From Zasmidium citrigriseum (lineage: Eukaryota; Ascomycota; Dothideomycetes; Mycosphaerellales; Mycosphaerellaceae): 64,000 bases of DNA. A program made the position numbers and the translations under genes. Below are positions 1 to 11,164 of this stretch, one piece after another (position 1 is the first letter of the stretch; each line of letters opens with the position of its first letter). The DNA lies in NCBI GenBank assembly GCA_002786025.1, contig NHNW01000018.1:558001-622000 (forward strand), given 5' to 3'. The notes under the pieces were generated by a model, which searched no databases, had not been told where the DNA came from, and saw only the letters and a list, made by a program, of their open reading frames with translations.

Positions 1-313
1 GGCGCCGCTCCATGCGGCCCTGACTTACACGCCTCGTGACGACTGCATGCGAATGGGCTACCCGGCAATACGCACCATCACCGTGCACTGCGAAAAGGTG
101 CGGGCGAGGTTGGCTCATGGCCGTTGAATAAAGCCGTGCGTGCTGCCGCACCATTCCATGGGGGATCCAATCTTATTATTATCACCAGTCTCACAGCTTT
201 CACCAACGGCGCGGCTGGTTAAGCGGAATCTCTCTCTGCCTTTGTCGCTCTGGAATCTTCTCTGCTGATATTCTTCCTCCTGACATACTATCTGTGCGAG
301 AGCTGCCGACAGC
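1..313. other. 5' flank of the amylase gene
   Basis: This stretch runs from the left edge to the amylase start codon. No convincing coding region is seen; the one minus-strand reading frame over it lacks any recognisable domain. It presumably carries the amylase promoter and 5' leader. I see no further gene in it. Confidence 0.5.
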
Positions 314-2244
314 ATGTTCTACCTCAGCATATACGCTTTGCTGAGTCTGGCGCTATGGCAGGGCGCTCTCGCTGCATCTGGCGAAGATTGGAGGAGCAAG
401 ACCATCTATCAAATTGGTGAGGCTGGAAGGGATTCATGTTCGAGGACGATGGCTAACACATGGCAGTAACGGATCGATTCGCACGAACAGACGGCTCGAC
501 AACAGCGACATGCGATAGCAGCCAAGGCATCTACTGTGGCGGATCATGGCAAGGAATCATCGACCGACTTGACTACGTTCAAGGGATGGGCTTCGACGCC
601 ATCTGGATATCGCCAGTCACGAAGCAGCTCGAAGGAAACACCGCAGATGGCTCTGCCTACCACGGCTACTGGCAGACCAACATCGACGCTGTGAATCAGC
701 ACTTTGGAGCCGCCAGCGACATCCAAAACCTCGCTGCAGAACTCCACTCGCGCAACATGGTACGGAACCGAGGCACCGTTATACCCCAGATTACATCGAG
801 ATCCGTTGACTGATTGGTTGTTGCAGTTATTCATGGTCGACATCGTCGTCAACCACTACGCATGGAGCGGAGCACCCGACACTGTCGACTACAGCACTTT
901 CGGTCCATTCAACAACGCGAACTACTTCCACCCTTACTGCTCGATCGACTTCAACGACATCTCGAACACGGTATGTCGGTCACGCGTGCCAAAACGCTCA
1001 TCTCCTCCCTATGTCGATCTTCACTTTGGGCAGGGCTGGCGTCCGAAGCGACCCCAGCCTTTCGACCCATGCGCTTACCCCATACGTTCCAAACTTTGAC
1101 ACTATTCTTAACTGCCCGTACTGACAACTACGCCTTACAGACCCAAATCGAGCAATGCTGGATGGGCGACCAGATCGTGCCTCTTCCCGACCTCAAGACC
1201 GAAGCGCAAAATGTGTCGAATGTCTGGAATAACTGGGTCGGCGAGCTCGTCTCCAACTACTCTATCGACGGCCTGCGCATCGACTCGCTCATGGAAGTCA
1301 ATACCGGGTTCTGGTCCGCGTTCCAACAAAACGCCGGCGTCTACTCGCTGGGAGAGGTCTACAACGGCGACAGCACCTTCGTCTGCGGCTTCCAGGACTA
1401 CGTCCCCGGCGTCTTCAATTACGCGATGTGAGTATTGAGTTGCGCACCCCTGCCCCTGGGCTTGAAGCTTGATGAAGATCTGTGGAGGCGGAAGAGGCGC
1501 TTTTTGGCTGACGGGATGATCTGCAGGTACTTCCCGATGGTTGCGGCTTTCCAGAGCACGACGGGCAGTATTGGCGACCTCGCCAATATGATTGATACCA
1601 TCAAGAGTTGTCCGGATACGTCGATGTTGGGCACGTTCTCGGAGAATCATGACCAGCCTCGATTCGCCTCGCTCAACTCGGATATGTCGCTTGCGAAGAA
1701 TATCATCGCTTTCACGATGCTCACGGATGGCATTCCGGTGATCTACCAAGGGCAGGAACAACACTACCAGGGTATTGGCGGTGGATCGACCCCCTACAAC
1801 CGCGAGGCTCTCTGGTTGTCCGGCTACAACACTGACGCCGAACTTTACAAGCACGTCACGCAACTCAACGCCGCCCGACACGCCGCTATCAACGCCGACG
1901 ACTCGTATACTACGACCCAGAACAGCCATATCTACTACGACTACACCAACCTCGCGATGCGCAAGGGCGATATGGTCACTGTTGTGACGAACGTCGGCTC
2001 CTCTGGCTCGAATTACACTCTCGACATCCCCTCTGGCTACGATGCAAATACGGGCGTGACCGAACTCCTTACTTGCGATACCTTGACGACTTCGAGTAAT
2101 GGCACTCTCACGGTCCCCATGAGCGGCGGTCTCCCTCGTGTCTATTACCCGACAGCCTCGCTCTCTGGCTCCGACGTCTGTACGTCGAGTAGCAAGAAGC
2201 TCAAGCGATCGAGACACTTCCGGTTAGCTGAAGCAGAGTCATGA
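314..2244 (+). CDS. secreted GH13 alpha-amylase
   Basis: Predicted extracellular alpha-amylase (endo-1,4-glucan hydrolase, family GH13) of 514 residues from five exons: 314-416, 467-759, 827-970, 1141-1427 and 1527-2244. The ATG at 314 gives a hydrophobic signal peptide ending near the Ala-rich ALAAS. Seen motifs: region I DIVVNH (about residues 137-142), region II GLRIDS with the nucleophile Asp near 228, region III GEV with the acid Glu near 252, and region IV FSENHD with the third carboxylate Asp near 318. All three catalytic acids are present. The Lys-His pair that normally follows the nucleophile in fungal alpha-amylases is replaced by Met-Glu, which may alter substrate handling at subsites +1/+2. 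There is no C-terminal starch-binding domain; the protein ends in a basic tail. Family assignment is sure, exact substrate is not. Confidence 0.93.
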
Positions 2245-3101
2245 TCTATCGCACATTTGCATAGTCACGCGAAAAGTCACTGTTGCATATGGGAACGGCC
2301 GTTAGCATTGGGAGTCGGAGTTGGGGGTTTGCATGAAAGAGGCGGAACAGCACTTCGCCTCACGAGTTGACGACACTTGTACATAGTATCGAGGACATTT
2401 GCATACCCATCGGCGCGGGCGTTTTTGAAAGGGAATCTGGGATGGTTGCATCTATTTGATGGTGGATGACGGTGATGAGAGTGGAATCGATCATGACTTC
2501 GATGTGAATAATATGCCGAGCAACGATCGAGACGGCTTTATTCGGAATGATTATGGCCTTTCTTCACACCCTCTCTTCTTGTCTCTTGCTTCACTCTTCA
2601 CATTAACGACCACCTCGCAACCATCTGCACCTCGTCTCCTCACGGACAACCATCCCAGCACCGCCCATCCACCTGTAGCGAACAAGTCCGTGCAACAGCT
2701 CAGCGCGCGATCCCACCACGCGCAGCATGTCTCACATCCCCATCTTCGATGCCCAGGACCAAAAAGCAACGCCCTGACCACCACCGTTGGTCCTCGAAAT
2801 AGCGGTATGAGCATCGTCAGCGGCTGAAAAAGATCTTCGTTGTCAACGTCACAAAGTCTCGTTGCTTGAGCATTGTTTGGTAGGGATGGTGAGGTGTGAG
2901 CCGAAGTTTCCATTCCGGCGGATACGTGAAGAGTCGTCTTTTCGCTTGAACACTCCATCAAGATCTAAACAGGCTCGTTGCAGAACGACATCAAGTTTCC
3001 ATGCGCCGCATACATTGGTATCATCACGGGTACTCAGTTCCACCCTTGCCTCCCTTCATTCAGACTCCCAAACACCTTGCACACCATCAATCGTTCGACC
3101 C
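2245..3101. other. intergenic region, amylase to GCP3 (tail to tail)
   Basis: The region lies between the 3' ends of two convergent genes. Short reading frames exist on both strands but are interrupted and none has a recognisable domain. A short start-like peptide (MSHIPIFDAQDQ) begins near 2728 on the plus strand but hits a stop after about 16 codons; a spliced small gene here cannot be excluded. Confidence 0.4.
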
Positions 3102-5840
3102 TCAAGCCTTCCCCTCCTCACCCTTCCCCTGCACCGGCCTCCTCGTGGTACTCCCACTACTCACCGAAGGCGCCGCAACAGGCTTCTCAACCGTCTTCTG
3201 CCGCCTCCTCTTGACCGGAGCATACACATCATTAAAATTCATCGCAACCCCCAGGAACCTCATATCCATATCCGCCTGATACGCCAGATCGCCCAAGAGG
3301 ACGTTCGTGCGGGACCGGAAATCGATCGCGAGAGATTTGAGTCTTTGACGGAGTTGATCGAGCATGGTCCTCTCGCCTTCTGCGCCGCCATTTACGGGCA
3401 GAAGTTGGGGCAGAGGGGAATCTGTCTCACGCTCTCTAAGACGATTCCGAACGCTCGAGGTCGGGAAGAGTGGTGATTGCACGTCTTCATCTGCTTCTGT
3501 GAGGCCCCATTTGCCTGCTTTGGTTCGGGTCTCAATCTTGGCGGACATTTCTTGTCGGCGGGTGAATTCCGCGACGCTGTAGCTGTATAGGCCATCCACA
3601 GCGTCTTTGTATCCGAGCATGAGCTTCAGGAGCTCGTGCAGTTGTGTCGTGAAGTCCAGGGCTCCGCTGCCACCGAGAAGGCCCTTCCTGGTGATCGATC
3701 GCAGATACACTGTATGTGCTGAGATCAGTGTATCCAGGGTGGCGTCAGGTTTCCGAATGTCCTTCTGTAGGCCGTTCCAGCCAGCCTCGATGACTTCGAA
3801 GAGAATGTAGTATTGGAGCTGGTCGATGAAGTGGATCATCTCAGCCAGTCCACCTCTCGCGCTTTTCCAATCCTCGCCCAGCTTGTCACTGACAGCTCCG
3901 AGGACGCCTCTTGCTCCTGTTTGCAACCGGCGCCAGGTCGTTGACAGGGCAAACTCGACCCGCTTGATTCTCCACAAGAAGTTGAAGACCTTGAGGTATT
4001 GCTTGTTCGCCCAAGGCGTGACGATGACATCGAGGGGTGAGTCGACTCGATACTCCAGTGTAAAGACGTCCCAGCCAATCTCGCCATGGCTCAACTCCAA
4101 CATACGAGCATCGAGCCGCCGGAGAACATCAGGACTTTCGTATTGCGCATTCGAGTTACGAATGGCATGTTCCAGCTGCGCTGTGAGCGTATGTCGGTAC
4201 TGGCTATTAGCCGGTCTGTCGAGATTCGACGCCAAAGACTCCATGAGCAGTGCAATGAAGTCTCCCTGACCCAAAAGGAGAAACTTCTTCAGTGCTTGCA
4301 AGTGCGAGTGGAGCGCGAACTTGTTCTCCATCAAGCTGAGCAATCGTGCCATGACGGTCTTGTATGCCTCGTCAATGTTCGAGGAGAGCATTGCCGTATC
4401 GCCATATTTGAGCTCTCTCGAGGCAGACTTGCTGTATGATTCCACCCAGCCACTGTCACCACATCCATATCGGATGAAGTTCAAACTCTTTCCAATCAAG
4501 AACACTCTGTTGGCGAAGTCCTGCGTCATAATTGATGGTATCATGGCCTCCTTGAATCTGTACTTGTGCTCCCAGACACTCGTTGCACCGCTATCCTCGT
4601 GGTCCTGATTCTCGAAGACAAAGAACTCCTGGTATGGATCCTCGAGCTCGCCATCGTAGATCCAGGCTCGAAGCATGTTGTAGAATGGTCGAGTGACATG
4701 AACAAGCAATCTCTCGGCGAAGCTGTGGACGAACGGGTCTCCATGCGATGAGGAGAATGTGTGAATGAGACTGATGAGCTCGCCGCCTTTCTTGCCCTTG
4801 GCAGATTCGACCATCATGCTCATCAGTCTCAATCCCAACGTAGCCTCCCGTGTCCAGACGACGCATCGCTTCAACGTCACGCCTGCTTTCCCTAGTCCTC
4901 CACTGGGCTGGCTTTCGTCCAGCTGAGCGAGTGCTCTCCGTATTTGGCCTTCCAGAGTTGCGACCAGTCCCAGATACGACCTCAACTCAATCCCTATCGC
5001 AGATCTCAAAGCCTGTCCCACCAGACCGCCCTCATTAGACTCGACAAAGTCGGACAGCGATCTGTACAGCAACGATGGCTCGGCCAGAGTATGCAGTAGC
5101 GACACCAAAGGCACAGGCAACGTCGCCGGCAACCTCAACGACCTCTTATCCGCAAAAGGCAGATTATTCGAGGAAAGGCCCTGCAACGTAAAAGGCAGAT
5201 CCCTCAGCAAGGCCGATTCAGACGGCTCCAACCCATCCACCGTCTTCTTCACCGGCGACTCCAAAGCCACATCCTCGCTCTGCTGTTGTCTCGACCGTGC
5301 AGGTATAGGCCTCTCTTTCTCCCTCACACTCGGTTTTCTGGGACTCTCCGGTCCCTGCGGCTCAGGCACTCTCGGTAATCCATTCCTCGCGAAAGCATCA
5401 TCAAAGACCTCTTTCTGCATCTCATCATACCCACCATCCACCTCTTCTCCATACCCATTCCCTCCATCCTCAAAGCCCAGGCCATTCTGCTCCTCTTCCG
5501 ATTCCCCAACCCTCAACAAGAAGTACAGAATCGCCCACTTCTTCCCCAGCACCGGCTGCGCCAACAACCTCGAGTACAAGTTCGTGAAACTTGTCGCTTT
5601 CTCTGGACTCGCATTCTCCCGTAGCAGCTTCCTCTTGATCAAGTCCGCCGCATGATTCACGTCTTCCACCGGCACCGCCTCATTTTCGCCCCGGTCTATG
5701 ATGTCGTGCGCGAGGACGTTCGCGTCTTCCCATCGCTGATCCGCCCGCTCTTCGTCTTCACCGGGTTGTTGCTGCGGCACGATGCGTTCGAGGAGGGATT
5801 GCAGCGCATTTTCGACGCGCTCGGAACTGGTGGAGGCCAT
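3102..5840 (-). CDS. gamma-tubulin complex component GCP3 (Spc98/Alp6-like)
   Basis: Single-exon gene of 912 residues encoding a Spc97/Spc98-family protein. These proteins form the gamma-tubulin small complex that nucleates microtubules at the spindle pole body. The GRIP1 region starts near residue 200 with LLRDLPFTLQGL, and the GRIP2/C-terminal domain contains GKSLNFIR and the YLKVFNFLWRIKRVE block that binds gamma-tubulin. The latter resembles GCP3 more than GCP2. The N-terminal 130 residues hold the helical segment that in GCP3 binds Mzt1-type partners. The open frame extends 72 codons upstream, but the ATG at 5840 (MASTSSERVENAL) is the natural start because the upstream extension has no domain character. 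Length compares well with fungal GCP3 proteins (about 830-950 residues). Confidence 0.9.
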   Translation of the reverse strand: MASTSSERVENALQSLLERIVPQQQPGEDEERADQRWEDANVLAHDIIDRGENEAVPVEDVNHAADLIKRKLLRENASPEKATSFTNLYSRLLAQPVLGKKWAILYFLLRVGESEEEQNGLGFEDGGNGYGEEVDGGYDEMQKEVFDDAFARNGLPRVPEPQGPESPRKPSVREKERPIPARSRQQQSEDVALESPVKKTVDGLEPSESALLRDLPFTLQGLSSNNLPFADKRSLRLPATLPVPLVSLLHTLAEPSLLYRSLSDFVESNEGGLVGQALRSAIGIELRSYLGLVATLEGQIRRALAQLDESQPSGGLGKAGVTLKRCVVWTREATLGLRLMSMMVESAKGKKGGELISLIHTFSSSHGDPFVHSFAERLLVHVTRPFYNMLRAWIYDGELEDPYQEFFVFENQDHEDSGATSVWEHKYRFKEAMIPSIMTQDFANRVFLIGKSLNFIRYGCGDSGWVESYSKSASRELKYGDTAMLSSNIDEAYKTVMARLLSLMENKFALHSHLQALKKFLLLGQGDFIALLMESLASNLDRPANSQYRHTLTAQLEHAIRNSNAQYESPDVLRRLDARMLELSHGEIGWDVFTLEYRVDSPLDVIVTPWANKQYLKVFNFLWRIKRVEFALSTTWRRLQTGARGVLGAVSDKLGEDWKSARGGLAEMIHFIDQLQYYILFEVIEAGWNGLQKDIRKPDATLDTLISAHTVYLRSITRKGLLGGSGALDFTTQLHELLKLMLGYKDAVDGLYSYSVAEFTRRQEMSAKIETRTKAGKWGLTEADEDVQSPLFPTSSVRNRLRERETDSPLPQLLPVNGGAEGERTMLDQLRQRLKSLAIDFRSRTNVLLGDLAYQADMDMRFLGVAMNFNDVYAPVKRRRQKTVEKPVAAPSVSSGSTTRRPVQGKGEEGKA

Positions 5841-6520
5841 CGGTGCAGGGTCGCATTGTTGTCGTGGTGGTTTAACAGTTGGCGACGCGCATGTTGAAGA
5901 GTGATGTTGGAGTTGACGCGCGGGATTTGTTTGGAGGCAGCGGGGCAATGGCGCTGTCACGAGCTTGCCTCTGCTCGCCGACTTCACCACTTCAATCATA
6001 AGACGATCACATGGAAAAGAGATCGATATGTTCAAATAGTAAAGCTTTGCTTTCATTATCCTATCATAGCATGGTTGCTCGCTCTCTGAGCCCTGTGTTC
6101 GGAGTAGTAATCTCGACGATAGTGCAGTCTTTCAGTGATCCCTCCCAGTACTCGAACACCACCATGCTCTCAAAATCAGACCGGTCCACGCCACTCGTGC
6201 TCCAATCGCGCCAGCGCCAGTCCCAAGATGAACGAACAATTATGTACAGCACTGAATACATCTCTAACGGATATCGCCCCATCCCAATGGTGCCCCGCAT
6301 CGTCGTTCAAGGAGGTGCGTGATATCCAGGGGGAGGATGGCCGTGTTTCGATGTCTCTTGCGGCGAGGAATACAGATATTCAGAGGCCCTCATATAGCCT
6401 CGGACTGCTTCTTGCTCGGAAGTTCCTGGTAATCCATCGGCTGGATGAGAAGGAGGTTGCTAGCTGCAGCGTGCGTGAGCATTTGCTCCAAAATTGTTTA
6501 GGTGATGGATAGCTTCGGGC
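5841..6520. other. intergenic region, GCP3 to atfA
   Basis: Contains the GCP3 promoter and the 3' flank of the bZIP gene. Small reading frames on both strands show no domain or signal peptide. No gene is supported. Confidence 0.45.
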
Positions 6521-8420
6521 TTACCCTCGCTGCTGAATCCCACCCTGTCCCATTTGACCTTGCTGAGCCATTCCGGGACCGCCTTGGCCCATCATGCCAT
6601 ATGGGTTGGAGTAGTGCTGCGTGTCGCCAGCGATCTGCTGCATTGCCATGCCGGAGATGCCCTGTGCTTGTGATACGGGACAGTCTTTGTGGGCGAGCAA
6701 TAGAGTCTTGAGACCAACAATCTCCTCGCGAAGTTGAGTCACAGTCGCGGCAAGAGCATCGTTCTCCGTGCTGAAGATCTCGACCTTCTGCTGGAGATTT
6801 GCCAACCACTGCTTCTTGCGTTGGCGACACTTGAGGGCAGCGACACTAAAGCCAAGTCAGTGTTGAGGTCCTTCGTCGATCTGAAGAGATACTTACCGAT
6901 TCCTCTCAAGGAAGTTCTTGCGCTTCTCTTCATCTGTCATCTTCTTATCTTTGTCGCCTCCCTGATCTCCATCCTGGCTGTCCATATCGTCGTCCTCGGG
7001 CTCTTCGGACATAGCGGCGCCGTTGCTACCACGTTGCCTTTTGTTTGCTTGTCCTTTCGCCGGGGTATCCTCGGTCTTCCTCTTGCCATTAGCAGCGGCC
7101 TTTCCAGTTGAGCCCTTCTTGCCACGACCGTTGCGAGTTTGAGGCTTCGTGTCTGCGTCGTCGGAGTACTGATCGCCTTGTCCGTCTGTGCTGCCCGACA
7201 TGTTGCTTCCAACGCTGTTCTTCGCGCCGCGCTTATCTTGAGCGTTCTGGTATTGCGCCTGCTGTTGTTGCATAGGGTAGCCTTGCGAGTTACGTTGTTG
7301 TCCACCAGCTTGTGCGAGCATAAACAGGCCGTTGGCGGCGTCGTTCGTCTGGTGCGAGCCGAATGGATCGTGGTTGTCCTGCTGGGCAGTTGCGGCGTTG
7401 GGGTTGTATGGCTTGCTATCGAGGTCCGGCTGAATGTTGGGGTTTGCTGTTGCTTGAGTCGCGGCGGTGGTCTGTGGTAGCGAGTATGCGTTGTTTTGAG
7501 CCTGGGCGCGAGCAGTCATCGCAGTGCGGTGGAAGTCAAGGGTACCTGGCGTAGCGCCGCCACTCTGCAGCTGGTTGTAAAGTGCTTGCGAGTTTGGCGA
7601 TGGCTGCGGGAACATAGACCCCCCACCGCCGGGGGTGAGGCCAGTCCTCAAAGACGACTCGTTTGGTGTTGGGAAGCTACCCGCGAAGCCGTGATCGCCG
7701 TTGAAGTAGTCGTTCCCTCCAGTCGGGCCGCTGAGCATAGCAGGACTCAATGGACCGGAGCGAAGCGAACTGGGCCAGCCAGGAGTGTTTCCAATTAGAG
7801 GCGCCGGCGAGGTCAAGCTCGCTACACCGGGTAATTGTGATTTACCTGGAGTCTCGGCAGGGTTGGTGAAGGCGCTTTCGAATGGATTGGGTTCCTTCGC
7901 CAGGTGGGTCGTGTTATGCGCTCCGGTGAAGTAGTCGCCGTCTCCGTTCTGTGTGGGCTTAGGCGGCGGGGCAAGAGGTGCATTGGTAGTCGCAGTGCTG
8001 TCTTTGTTGCCGCTCGCTGCGTCGGTGTCTTCGGGTTGGTTTATGGTCGGGACGGCGGGGTCTTCATGGCGATGAGTTAGTATGTGGGATAGGTCCATGT
8101 TGATCATGCGACGAGATGCGCATTGGCGACGACATACCTTGTTTACTCTCGGCTGTGGTCGAGGCTTCCTTCTTCAGCGCATCTGTGGAGGCAGTCAGTA
8201 CCCGGTACCCGCAATTGTTGTTGCCAATGCGCCTCGAGCCACATCGACCTCGCCATCCTGTCGCGGCGGCGCGCGCATGGGAGAGCGGAGGTCAGTGCGG
8301 TCGAGCATCATAGGGCGACTTACCTGGCAGCAGTGATGTGCGGTTAGCAGGCGATGCAGTCATGCTCTTCGCACCGTTCAGGTGAGGTGACTGGGTTGAT
8401 CGAGTTGCGACAGAGGCCAT
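6521..8420 (-). CDS. atfA: AtfA/Atf1-type bZIP stress-response transcription factor
   Basis: Predicted nuclear bZIP factor of 543 residues from four exons, read on the minus strand: 8420-8324, 8182-8138, 8061-6897 and 6845-6521. The bZIP basic region reads ERNRVAALKCRQRKKQW and is split by the last intron inside the first arginine triplet; a leucine zipper follows (NLQQKVEIF, then ALAATVTQLREEI). Upstream are blocks typical of Atf1/AtfA: NPFESAF, LPGVASLTSPAPLIG and SLRSGPLSPAM, the latter holding Ser-Pro sites that fit phosphorylation by a Hog1/Sty1 kinase. Known members bind CRE sites (TGACGTCA) and control oxidative, osmotic and spore responses. The second intron (8062-8137) has a perfect TACTAAC branch site and an AAG acceptor. 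The stop at 6521 overlaps a possible GGTAAG donor, so a further small 3' exon is possible. Confidence 0.92.
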
Positions 8421-10863
8421 GATGATGGATGGGTATGACGTGTTGGCGCGTCCTTGGAATTGGAGAAACTTTGTGCTGATCAATCGCTCCTCTCTTTCTT
8501 CTTCTTCTGTCGGCACACGCAGCACCACTTCCACTTCTCTCGTCGCTCAATATTATGTCTAACACACTGGATACAGAGTCAGCTCACACATTCGTCGCGA
8601 CGTTCGAGAGACTGCAGGGCCGGGGTTGCTTGGCGAGCTTTGCTGCGACTCCTCTTCTCGCTCTGCGAGTGGCAACAAACTTGCGCGGCAACACAGGACT
8701 CGGTCGCAACCACGGCCGCGGCGCTGCCTTGCCCACGGCCGCACATGATTTTGTCGTTGGACGTACCTCTGGAGAAGTTGATGATGCCGGCGGTGATGGC
8801 TTTCCTGGCGTCGCGATGAACCTGGAGCGGTGACGTGACGCTGCAGACAGGAGGCAGATTGCGACGGCGACAATGAGGGCGTCGCTGCGTGCCTGGCGCG
8901 TCCGGTATTCGTCTCAAAGGGCCAAGAAGAGGCTCAATATCGTATGGTACAACGTAACCTGCACACGGCAGTCAATGCGTTTGGCCTCTGGCTCTGGCGT
9001 CTGCGTGCAGGTTGATGACGTCTGGGTGTAAGTGATGGAAGTGACGTCGGTTGGGCTTTGGGGGTTATAAGACAAAATGCCTGCCCGGCGGCAATTTCTC
9101 AGCATCCAGTTTTGCAGCTAGCACGCACGGGCCACCTAACACGCGGCTCATTCACCCGCGACAATGAACTGTCCGCCACTGCAGAAACTCTTTTGACGGC
9201 CTCTACGACGGTGTTTAGACCTGAGAATACTGATTCGTTGCTGCTCAACGACTGCCTCTCGTTGCTATCACGTTCTTCACGAATCCGACGCCTTGTTTCC
9301 GGCGTTTCTCGAGCCGCGGAAAGAGCAACGGAATGACGTCACCTCAGTCACGTGCAGACTTGGATCTCGATGGCGTTCGCGATCGATCGTCCAAAGAACA
9401 TGCCTCTTTCGGTTTCTTTCATCTCAACCGCCACGAGCCAGGATGTGCTTCTCACATGAAGATAAGCATGTGCATTCGAATACTATTACTCTTTCAATGG
9501 TATTTCGAAAGGCCTTCGCGAGCCTGGTCTGTCGAATATGTTGTTCAACGCGAGTAGAGATCGAAGTGCGGCGACAACGATTTGTCGGTAAGCTTTCACC
9601 TAATGCACTCGCGGAGACAGCTCCTGTGCCCAATCCTCCGATGCTATCTTCCATTCCTATCATTCGTCCTTCGTACGGCCCTCGTACACAATTGCTGCTG
9701 CTGCCAGAGCTCACCTGTCGACAAGTTCTTTCCTATTTCGCATGGGCGGAACCTAGATGGCCGAGCGACTCCGAGGAATCAGCGGGCTGTACAACCAAGT
9801 ACTACATCTCAACAAGAATCAGTCGCTCTCTGCCAGGCATTTTAGCAACAATCTCCTGGGACTTGGACGTAATCAGTAAACCACACTTGGACCGCAGTTT
9901 GATGGACAGAGCTCTTACTGGAAGATTCACCTTGGCTTGATGACGACATCCAAGACATAACCTGGTTGCTGGTACTTATCAATGGCCAGGCATATTACCT
10001 CTTCTTGTATCTTGAATGGTGCCCTCAGATTGCCCGCCCTGATGCCGGACTACCGCCAGTCGAGCTTTGCGAGGAGAGGATGCGATCATGTGGGGGGCTG
10101 CGAGAATATTAGATGGAAGTGAATCCAGACCGTTCCTTGGTGTCCCAGGGCGTCGCGCTATCTGCTCGCAACCGACTGGTGGACAGGTCACACAATTTTT
10201 CTTAAGAGCAGAATGGTAGCTTTGGAGACAACCAGTTCTGTATGAGTAAGCTCGTTCCGCCTGCCGTGGACTTCCGGAGTTCACTTATTGGACGACCTAT
10301 CGAGCAAAGTCGGCGCCTGTAGTGAAAAGCGTTCTGGCGCATCTTGTTCCTACTTCAGAATGCCAGCAGGTAGTTGCCGATGGATTGCGATGGGCGTTGT
10401 CTCAGTCTTGGCGTCCGTCTCTGTGGAAGTAGTCGCTCTTTCAGGAGGCTGAAGTCGGCATGGCGCTGTGCTCAGGTTCAGGGGAAGGTCTGCTCAGCAT
10501 ATACATGACTGGATGACTGCTGTTGCAGTCTGCCATTGTATAAGCACGTTTTGGCGACAGATGATGTGTACTGCATGGCTTTTCTTAGAGAGCATCCTGC
10601 GATTCCCCTTGAGAAGGTCCTTGTAGGTAGAACAGGCAAAGAAGACTCGAAGATCGGCACTATGCTGAATGATATAAGGAGTCCAAATATCCTTGTATAT
10701 GACGGACGAGATTGTGCGAATGGTTTTGTCATACTGGAAGTTCAGGAGGTGAAGTCGTCTCATCTTCTTCGGCAAGTGCGGGGTGTGGGACTCCCGGAGC
10801 CAAGTCCAGATCCTCCGACTCGAACATTTTCTCGACCAACTTCCACCAAACACGAGCAACAAC
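8421..10863. other. long intergenic region upstream of atfA
   Basis: This 2.4 kb region separates the divergent atfA and DUF2462 genes. A pyrimidine-rich stretch near 8480-8520 probably belongs to the atfA 5' leader. Four TGACGT elements lie between 8831 and 9341. Several reading frames of 60-215 codons occur on both strands but have no recognisable domain, signal peptide or splice logic. I see no supported gene. Confidence 0.45.
9334..9341. promoter_or_regulatory. palindromic CRE (TGACGTCA), candidate AtfA site
   Basis: A perfect CRE palindrome lies about 0.9 kb upstream of the atfA start codon. Shorter TGACGTC copies lie at 9016-9022 and 9042-9048, and TGACGTGA at 8831-8838. CRE is the known binding site of Atf1/AtfA and CREB-type bZIP factors, so self-regulation of atfA is a reasonable inference, not shown. 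Confidence 0.5.
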
Positions 10864-11164
10864 ATGGCGCAAGGTCAGCTCAAGAAGACCAAGGCGCCCG
10901 CTGCCAAAAAGTAAGCCCACGCATTCGCAACCACCGACAGCCTCGTCTAACGACCACAGCACCCAGCGCAAGCAAACCGGCTCGCGAGTGATCAAGCCGA
11001 AAAAGCAGGCGCTTCTCAAGCAGCACAATATGAAGAAGAAGCTTTCCTCAGGTCTCGCCGCCGCGACGGAGAAGTCCCTTGCTGGAAAGGCTGGGCATTT
11101 GGAGATGTTACATGGTGGGAAGAAAGATAAGAAGGCGGAGAAGGCTGGGCAGGCGAAGAAATGA
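10864..11164 (+). CDS. small basic DUF2462/UPF0390-family protein
   Basis: Two-exon gene (10864-10910 and 10960-11164; 49-base intron with a CTAAC branch site) encoding 83 residues. The start MAQGQLKK, the central PKKQALLKQHNMKKKLSS block and the very high lysine content match the DUF2462 family, whose human member is the Leydig cell tumour 10 kDa homologue. Function is poorly known; nucleolar or ribosome-biogenesis roles are suggested for the family by composition. It sits alone, with no co-oriented neighbour. Confidence 0.82.

Noticed and set aside
1135..2217. Minus-strand frame of 360 codons
   Set aside because: It is antisense to the well-supported amylase exons and has no domain.
9293..9940. 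Plus-strand frame of 215 codons upstream of atfA
   Set aside because: No domain, no signal peptide, low-information composition, and competing frames on the other strand; treated as intergenic.
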